From positions 1 through 27,823 of the forward strand of contig CALSCR010001701.1 in NCBI GenBank assembly GCA_943704495.1: 27,823 nt of DNA, in the 5' to 3' direction. Shown here one piece after another: positions 23,627-27,823 of the stretch. Both the position numbers and the translations under genes were made by a program. This stretch comes from Pigoraptor chileana (lineage: Eukaryota > Opisthokonta > Filasterea). The first letter of the stretch is position 1. Every line of letters starts with the position of its first letter. The notes beneath the pieces are model-generated. The model saw only the letters and a list, made by a program, of their open reading frames with translations. It had not been told where the DNA came from and did not search any database.

Positions 23627-23660
<34 letters not shown>

Positions 23661-24199
23661 TGTTTGTTTTTTGTTGGACAGCCTTTTGTGTTTTGCATGT
23701 CTGTCGTGGTTTCATTCGCACTAGGGAGTGACATTCTCGAAACCGAATCATTGTGCTTTTCTTCGATCGGATTTTCCGCCGTATCTTCCGGTCTCTACCT
23801 CGTGCACGCACGCGCTCTTACAAAAAAACCCTTCTCCTCGCTCCTTCCCTCTATTGTGGACATGGGCACCGCGCCCGAGACACTGATCTGAATCCTCTAC
23901 CTCCCTCTTGTGTCGATGGGCTTTTTATTCTTTCTCCGTCTCTCTATGTCGTTTGAGTTGTTATGCCGAGACGTTATATGAGTACTGAGCTATGCCAAGA
24001 CGTTTTGAGTACTGATCTCGCCCCCCACTTTGCCTCTACAGACACTCTGTTTGGTGCCAAATTCGAATCGAATAAGGGCGGAAAGTCCAAGAAGAAGGTC
24101 GCCGAGAAGAAGCCGACGGCGCAGAGCAAGAAAATATTCATCTTTGACGACGATACGCCGTCCATATTTGACGATCCTCTGCTCGGAAAGAAGAAGTAA
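16294..24199 (+). CDS. WASHC2: WASH complex subunit WASHC2/FAM21 with very long LF-acidic repeat tail, 9 exons
   Basis: Exons 16294-16404, 16734-16898, 17117-17182, 17525-17645, 17819-17974, 18408-18535, 18733-18858, 19135-23569 and 24042-24199 join in phase to give 1821 residues. The head (residues 1-206) is clearly FAM21: MAWDRAWSADEI, LYLKDFSQRM, EIESQIDSFYWETEQT, LYNIFNEFLLLSNTQFIEN, then RPLPFIIGSHAFINDDTIGLGD. The head assembles with WASH, strumpellin, SWIP and CCDC53 on endosomes. From about residue 292 the tail is low complexity (Ala/Pro/Lys) with roughly 30-35 LFGDDDD-like LFa motifs by eye, many paired as LFGDEEDSGDLFG; in animals these bind VPS35 of retromer. Residues 1343-1359 form a capping-protein-interaction motif, LTHAVKERPKGTLRRPP. 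The protein ends IFDDDTPSIFDDPLLGKKK. Human FAM21 is about 1340 residues, so the tail is unusually long. The head is split over seven short exons while nearly all of the tail is one 4.4 kb exon. Confidence 0.96.
17776..17809. repeat. (TG)n microsatellite in WASHC2 intron 4
   Basis: About 17 TG units end only 9 nt before exon 5 (acceptor AG at 17817-17818). The tract takes the place of a normal polypyrimidine tract. Confidence 0.95.
18233..18257. repeat. (CA)n microsatellite in WASHC2 intron 5
   Basis: Twelve CA units lie within the 433-nt intron between exons 5 and 6. The same intron ends with tandem copies of a TTGTGCTG-like unit at about 18367-18397, just before the acceptor at 18406-18407. 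Confidence 0.95.
22288..22338 (+). other. Capping-protein-interaction (CPI) motif in the WASHC2 tail
   Basis: Encodes LTHAVKERPKGTLRRPP followed by TRPGRATA. The CPI consensus known from CARMIL, CIN85/CD2AP and FAM21 is LxHxTxxRPK-x6-P. Here only the Thr is changed, to Val, and the spacing to the final Pro is exact. In animals this peptide binds actin capping protein (CapZ) and weakens its hold on filament ends. Confidence 0.85.
23612..23661. repeat. (GTT)n repeat in WASHC2 intron 8
   Basis: Some 16 GTT triplets with one GTC interruption lie about 40 nt after the exon 8 donor. Read in the exon 8 frame it encodes a run of Leu that stays open until 23724. Confidence 0.95.
23962..24017. repeat. 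Imperfect tandem duplication in WASHC2 intron 8
   Basis: A unit of 29 nt (23962-23990, beginning TATGCCGAGACGTT) is followed directly by a 27-nt copy (23991-24017, beginning TATGCCAAGACGTT) that lacks two bases and has a few changes. It ends 24 nt before the exon 9 boundary. Confidence 0.85.
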
Positions 24200-24776
24200 A
24201 CCTTTATGTCCCGCAGTGTTAAAGTTTCACGTCCACCTCGCCTGTAGCATATTTTTGGTGGTGTAAGCATCATCGATCTCCGCACATGGGCTTGACAGAC
24301 TGGGGACCATACACGAAGAACGCACGCGACTCTATTTCCATACCTAACAAATCGACATGCGGTTATAGAAAAACAATGTGGAGAGTGGGCAAAAATTGTA
24401 CTTTTTTGGCGGTGCTGCCTTGATTTATCAACGGATGGATAAAATGGGTCAATCCTCGCTTTGCTCATTGCTTTACTTTAATGTGCTTGGGGGTTAATTG
24501 AGTGAGGGATTTATGAAGTCGGATGGTTGCATGTAAAAGAGAGTGCTGTCATTTTGAAGCAACTTACAAGAGGAAAGATCAGGGCTGTCAAGAATTTGTT
24601 GCGCGAATTCTTTCCGACATCTCGCCAATGATTTCAGATATATCCACTCAGTGGTCGTGTGACAAATGGCCTGCACGGTAGCACTAATACCATATTAATC
24701 AGATTGGTTTGCCTTTAGACTGTCAAAGCAGCAATGCCGCACGTGCGCATGCCACTGCCTGTCCAATGAATCGGCG
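24200..24776. other. Intergenic region between WASHC2 and the F-box/LRR gene
   Basis: About 580 AT-richer bases with no supported gene on either strand. It contains the 3' region of WASHC2 and the upstream region of the F-box gene. Two short upstream reading frames lie at its end. Confidence 0.55.
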
Positions 24777-24780
24777 ATGA
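24734..24780 (+). promoter_or_regulatory. Two chained upstream ORFs before the F-box/LRR start
   Basis: uORF1 runs 24734-24769 (11 codons, ending CAA TGA). Its stop overlaps the ATG of uORF2 (24766-24780, ATG AAT CGG CGA TGA), whose stop in turn overlaps the main ATG at 24777; both overlaps have the form ATGA. If the transcript begins upstream of 24734, this could give termination-reinitiation control. The transcription start is unknown. Confidence 0.4.
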
Positions 24781-25475
24781 CGGGCACGCTTGAAGGCAAG
24801 GTGGCAGAGACGGCGGTGGCGTTTGCATCGCTTTTGTCGGTTCCAATTGAGGTGCTCGACTACCACATACTTCCATTCTTGGCGCAATGCGACCTCGCGT
24901 CGCTTAGTAAGACAAACTCTTCGCTGCGCAAAGTAGTGCTGCGGTGGCGCATATTTCCACTCAGACGCAAGTTTGCTCTCGAGTATGGTTCCAGTGCAGC
25001 GTTTCGTGCGTGCGTGTGCGCCGTTCTGCCCAAAGCTCAACTGATGCTGCAGCTGAGGAAATCTGCCGTCTTCAATTTATCGGGGTTCTCTGGTATCCAT
25101 ACGCTCGACCTCAGTAATTGCAGCAAGGTGACAAATGTCTCTGCACTCGGCACTGTTCACACTCTGATCCTCAACGGGTGTAACAATGTCAAGGACGTAT
25201 CCGCATTGGGTGGCGTACACACGCTTCATCTCAGTGGCTGCCAGAAAGTAACCGACGTCTCGTGCTTAGGAGATGTGTATGCGCTCGATTTGAGCAATTG
25301 TCCGGGCGTTGTAGATGTCTCCGCACTCGGTGGTGTATGCGTTCTTAATTTAACCGGCTGTAAGAACGTTGTTGATGTGTCCATGCTCGGCAGCGTGCGC
25401 GTACTATCTATTGCGGGCACGCTGGCGAGCCTTACTTTAAAAACAGAGAAGATGCGCAGTGTATCTGGTCGATAA
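24777..25475 (+). CDS. F-box protein with 20-residue leucine-rich repeats, intronless
   Basis: 232 residues in one exon. Residues about 20-60 resemble an F-box (VPIEVLDYHILPFLAQCDLA, then SLSKTNSSLRKVVL), the Skp1-binding module of SCF ubiquitin ligases. From residue 106 five tandem repeats of exactly 20 residues follow, with consensus VHTLDLSxCxxVxDVSALGG, then a partial sixth and a short unrelated end (KTEKMRSVSGR). Such repeats build a short solenoid, usually used to bind a substrate. The lack of introns is unusual beside its intron-rich neighbours. The F-box call is by pattern, the LRR call is firm, and the substrate is unknown. Very regular short LRRs with an F-box are also common in protist multigene families and in large DNA viruses, so lateral exchange is possible but not shown. 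Confidence 0.85.
   Translation: MTGTLEGKVAETAVAFASLLSVPIEVLDYHILPFLAQCDLASLSKTNSSLRKVVLRWRIFPLRRKFALEYGSSAAFRACVCAVLPKAQLMLQLRKSAVFNLSGFSGIHTLDLSNCSKVTNVSALGTVHTLILNGCNNVKDVSALGGVHTLHLSGCQKVTDVSCLGDVYALDLSNCPGVVDVSALGGVCVLNLTGCKNVVDVSMLGSVRVLSIAGTLASLTLKTEKMRSVSGR
25092..25391 (+). repeat. Five tandem 60-bp LRR-coding units
   Basis: The units begin at 25092, 25152, 25212, 25272 and 25332; each encodes a 20-residue LRR with the conserved positions (I/V)-H-T-L-x-L-x-x-C and (D/N)-V-S-x-L-G. The DNA is more divergent than the protein pattern, which suggests old duplications kept by selection. Confidence 0.85.
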
Positions 25476-25700
25476 AGATAACCCACTACGCAGGCCGCTG
25501 TGTCCCATACTAGTGGCAGCAATACCTGGATGCGATGATTAGGATTGCCGTCAGTCGATTAAACTCAGTTGGCCGACCCCGACTGAATCAGTAAAAAACA
25601 CAATGCAGTTTAATATAGACTGGACGCGCAGGCCGCACGCAGACGCAAATCGATAACGCAGACAACACGGGAAAGTATCACAAACATGGGGGCAAGCAAC
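25476..25700. other. Short convergent 3' intergenic region
   Basis: 225 nt separate the stop codons of the F-box/LRR gene (+) and CIAO2 (-). It must contain both 3' ends. No clear AATAAA is visible on either strand and nothing else was recognised. Confidence 0.5.
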
Positions 25701-26853
25701 TCAGTAAGCGATGTCCTTGAGACACTCTTCGACAGCATCGCGCAATGCCGGATTTTCCATCGCCGCCGCTATTCTCTCCTTGTCGTTGATTTGCTTGTTG
25801 ACTGCCGACACAAAATGCACGGCACAGAAAGAACTTATCAGAGGGCGGGACAATAATCTTAGTCGGAATAAAAAGCCGTTCAAAGGCGAAAATCCGAACG
25901 TAAAAGGCCGAAGGGAATCGCTGATGACCCCACCAGTTTCCAAGAAAACATATCTGCCACTACTCACTGTCGTGTTCATCGGCATGGGTCCCTTCCTTGA
26001 CATATATATCCAACTGCAAAGAAATACACACGGAAGGCGTAACATGAAAAAACAGAAGGCCGTTTGTCATGCAAGATACAAGATGACATCACAGTATGAT
26101 GCCACCACAGGATTTTCGACAAAGATCTCAACAATTTTGTTGCTTATGCATACCTTGAATTGAGCCTGGATGGACCTTTCAAGCTTCGTCCGTAAGCACA
26201 ACCCTTCACGGTTTTAAGGGAAATGGCCCGTAGGTGAATAACAGGGCAGCGCTTTGTAAAAAGTGAATATCCGTTATTATAAAGGCATAGTAATAACAGC
26301 ATAGTAAAATGAGCAAGCAAAGCGACACGGCTTTCGACGCACCAATTAATGTGGCCAAAGAACAGTGTGGCACTGTCGGCGAAAACTCGAGCCTAATGCA
26401 AGGAACACCGATGCCTCTGTCGTCGATTCGGATAAGCTCTTCCCTCACGACATTGAGCTGTTCAAGTGTATACGGATGCTCTGGGTCCTGTCATGCAACA
26501 GGTTCAAATTTCGAATTTAAGATCTTCACCAAACAATTACATTAAAAAAAATGACGCACAAAATGTGGTAAACACTCACCTTGACATCGCGTACGTAATC
26601 TGAAAAGGCAACATAATAAATAAAATCAAGATTAAGATGTCAGAAAAATGCCATCACACTAATCCCAGCATAAATTCGAACCCAGGTATCAACGTTGCGT
26701 AAACTGTCATTGGCGTCATACTCAACAGTATTTGCACAAAGTCTCCAGTTACCCACCAAATATTTCACTGGTCGAAAACCCAATGAATCCATCCTCTTCT
26801 TGTGAGCCGAAAACGCCGTCATCGTCCGTGTCGATAACAACACGCCCCGACAT
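25701..26853 (-). CDS. CIAO2: CIAO2/MIP18 (FAM96) cytosolic iron-sulfur assembly protein, 6 exons
   Basis: On the minus strand, exons 26853-26757, 26599-26580, 26487-26343, 26203-26154, 26013-25968 and 25801-25701 join in phase to give 152 residues. Family signatures in order are [83 protein letters not shown] and EECL. Cys81 in [10 protein letters not shown] is the conserved reactive cysteine of the family. CIAO2 works with CIAO1 and MMS19 in the CIA targeting complex, which passes 4Fe-4S clusters to cytosolic and nuclear enzymes. Exon 2 is only 20 nt. The start ATG at 26853 has A at -3 and an in-frame TAA just before it. The NPxxY-like N-terminal segment of many homologues is not present, so a further 5' coding exon spliced after this ATG cannot be wholly excluded. 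Human CIAO2B is 163 residues. Confidence 0.94.
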
Positions 26854-27376
26854 TTACCGCCGTTACAGTGCATGCACGATCCTATTAGGACGATTTCTCG
26901 GCAAATAGATTGTAAATGTAACGACGGCGCCAAACCTCCGGCAAACTGCCTTCTATCACTCCACTTTTCACAACACCGTCTTTAATAATAGTTTGTGCAA
27001 CACTGACGCGGCACTCACTGCCGGACGGTGGCGCTCAGTGTGCTTTGGTAATATCCGCGAGTTTGCATATTCGTCTTCACGTGCAAGTTCATGTCACCTC
27101 CCGATGGAACTGTCTTAGCTTTATATGGACTATCCAATGCATAATACACTTTATAAGGCAATCATGCTCTCTCACGTGATGTCTTGACGTAACAATTTTT
27201 GCTGGCCACTTCCACGGCGGGTGATTGTTCCCACTGAACATGGCTGGACACTGTCGGTGTGTGCAAAACATAAATCATGCATTAAATACATACGAAGCTT
27301 TCCGAAAATCTTCCCATTGCCATTAATGAGACACCTATTCTCCCCATTCTTTGGCTTATTTGGCTTATTTGCAAAA
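26854..27376. promoter_or_regulatory. Divergent promoter region shared by CIAO2 (-) and AS3MT (+)
   Basis: 523 nt separate the two start codons. On the + strand there is CCAAT at 27134-27138, CACGTG at 27173-27178 and TGACGTAA at 27185-27192, with TTATAAGG near 27151. The cluster is closer to AS3MT. No other gene is supported here, although the AS3MT frame is open upstream to 27221 and could encode an N-terminal extension. Confidence 0.45.
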
Positions 27377-27780
27377 ATGGCGGCTGCAAATGGCGAGTCC
27401 CATGTGCGCGAGACAGTGCAGGAATATTACGGCAAGATCCTCAAGACGTCAGACGACCTGAAGACAAACGCCTGCTGCACAGGAGTTAAGATGCCGAAAC
27501 ACATCCGCGAAATCATTTCGGGGCTGCATGATGAGGTGGGCCGCATCGGATTGATTCCAGGCACGCTGGGACATGGCGCTGTTTCGTGTTTACTGATGAT
27601 CAGGCACATGCATAACAGGTTGTTGCGAAATACTACGGCTGTGGGCTCACAATTCCCCACGTTCTCGAGGGAAAGCGCGTGCTTGACTTGGGCTCTGGGT
27701 CTGGGCGAGACTGCTACATCCTTTCTCGGCTCGTGGGAGAGAGCGGGAGCGTTGTTGGGGTTGACATGACGCAGGAGCAG
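27377..27780 (+). CDS. AS3MT: Arsenite methyltransferase (AS3MT), first two exons, 3' part beyond window
   Basis: Exons 27377-27535 and 27619-27780 give 107 residues; a GTATGC donor follows at 27781 and the window ends in intron 2. The order VQEYYGKIL, DLKTNACCT (Cys33/Cys34), PKHIREIISGLHDEV, then VVAKYYGCGLTIPHVLEG and VLDLGSGSGRDCY (SAM-binding motif I, with Cys85) and VVGVDMTQEQ is that of AS3MT/ArsM. The enzyme transfers methyl groups from S-adenosylmethionine to As(III) bound by conserved cysteines, in the cytosol. The catalytic cysteines usually found further downstream lie outside the window. The ATG at 27377 agrees with family length; an in-frame upstream ATG (MRHLFSPFFGLFGLFAK) could add a hydrophobic N-terminus. 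Intron 1 is 83 nt, the shortest in the window. Confidence 0.93.
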
Positions 27781-27823
27781 GTATGCAACTTGTGCGGTTT
27801 GTGGAAGTGGTTGCGGTACATTG

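Noticed and set aside
23570-23724. Retention of WASHC2 intron 8 would add a Leu-rich hydrophobic end resembling a membrane helix
   Set aside because: The hydrophobic run is the translation of a GTT microsatellite; splicing at 23569/24042 keeps phase and gives a family-like acidic LF end.
26665-26690. GGTTCGAA on the minus strand, similar to a tRNA B box
   Set aside because: The flanking bases do not form a T-arm stem, no matching A box or acceptor stem was found, and it lies inside a CIAO2 intron. Similar GTTCGA words near 5905, 10949 and 11065 fail for the same reasons.

Overview
This window comes from a nuclear genome of a unicellular or simple eukaryote. The genes are GC-rich and carry many GT-AG spliceosomal introns (83 to about 550 nt) filled with GT/CA/GTT microsatellites, and the proteins are eukaryote-specific: HECT ligase, MOB1, WASHC2/FAM21, CIAO2 and arsenite methyltransferase. 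A WASH-complex gene fits a holozoan, apusozoan or amoebozoan relative, but I cannot name the species. No virus-like element, RNA gene or CRISPR array was found.

Layout: a UBR5-like HECT E3 ligase (94-4713, +, intronless in the window, upstream end uncertain); MOB1 (5798-7575, +, 5 exons); a membrane-anchored alpha/beta-hydrolase-fold protein that seems to lack its catalytic residues (8225-10297, +, 4 exons); a large secreted or type I membrane G8/beta-helix protein ending in a MopE-like metal-binding motif and one membrane helix (11101-15819, +, 3 exons); WASHC2/FAM21 (16294-24199, +, 9 exons) with an exceptionally long LF-acidic tail; an intronless F-box/20-residue-LRR protein (24777-25475, +); CIAO2/MIP18 (25701-26853, -, 6 exons including a 20-nt microexon); and the first two exons of AS3MT (27377-27780, +), which runs off the window end.

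The genes are not an operon and belong to separate housekeeping pathways: ubiquitin ligation (HECT and F-box proteins), Hippo/MEN kinase signalling (MOB1), endosomal actin and retromer sorting (WASHC2), cytosolic Fe-S assembly (CIAO2) and arsenic methylation (AS3MT). CIAO2 and AS3MT are divergent and share a roughly 0.5 kb promoter region. CACGTG and TGACGTCA-type motifs recur in several intergenic gaps.

Most noteworthy are the hydrolase-fold protein with Glu in place of the nucleophile Ser, the G8/beta-helix/MopE/TM architecture, the very long WASHC2 tail with a recognisable capping-protein-interaction motif, and two tiny exons (14 nt in MOB1, 20 nt in CIAO2). I do not see a multi-gene undescribed system here. 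The candidates for novelty are single-protein architectures.
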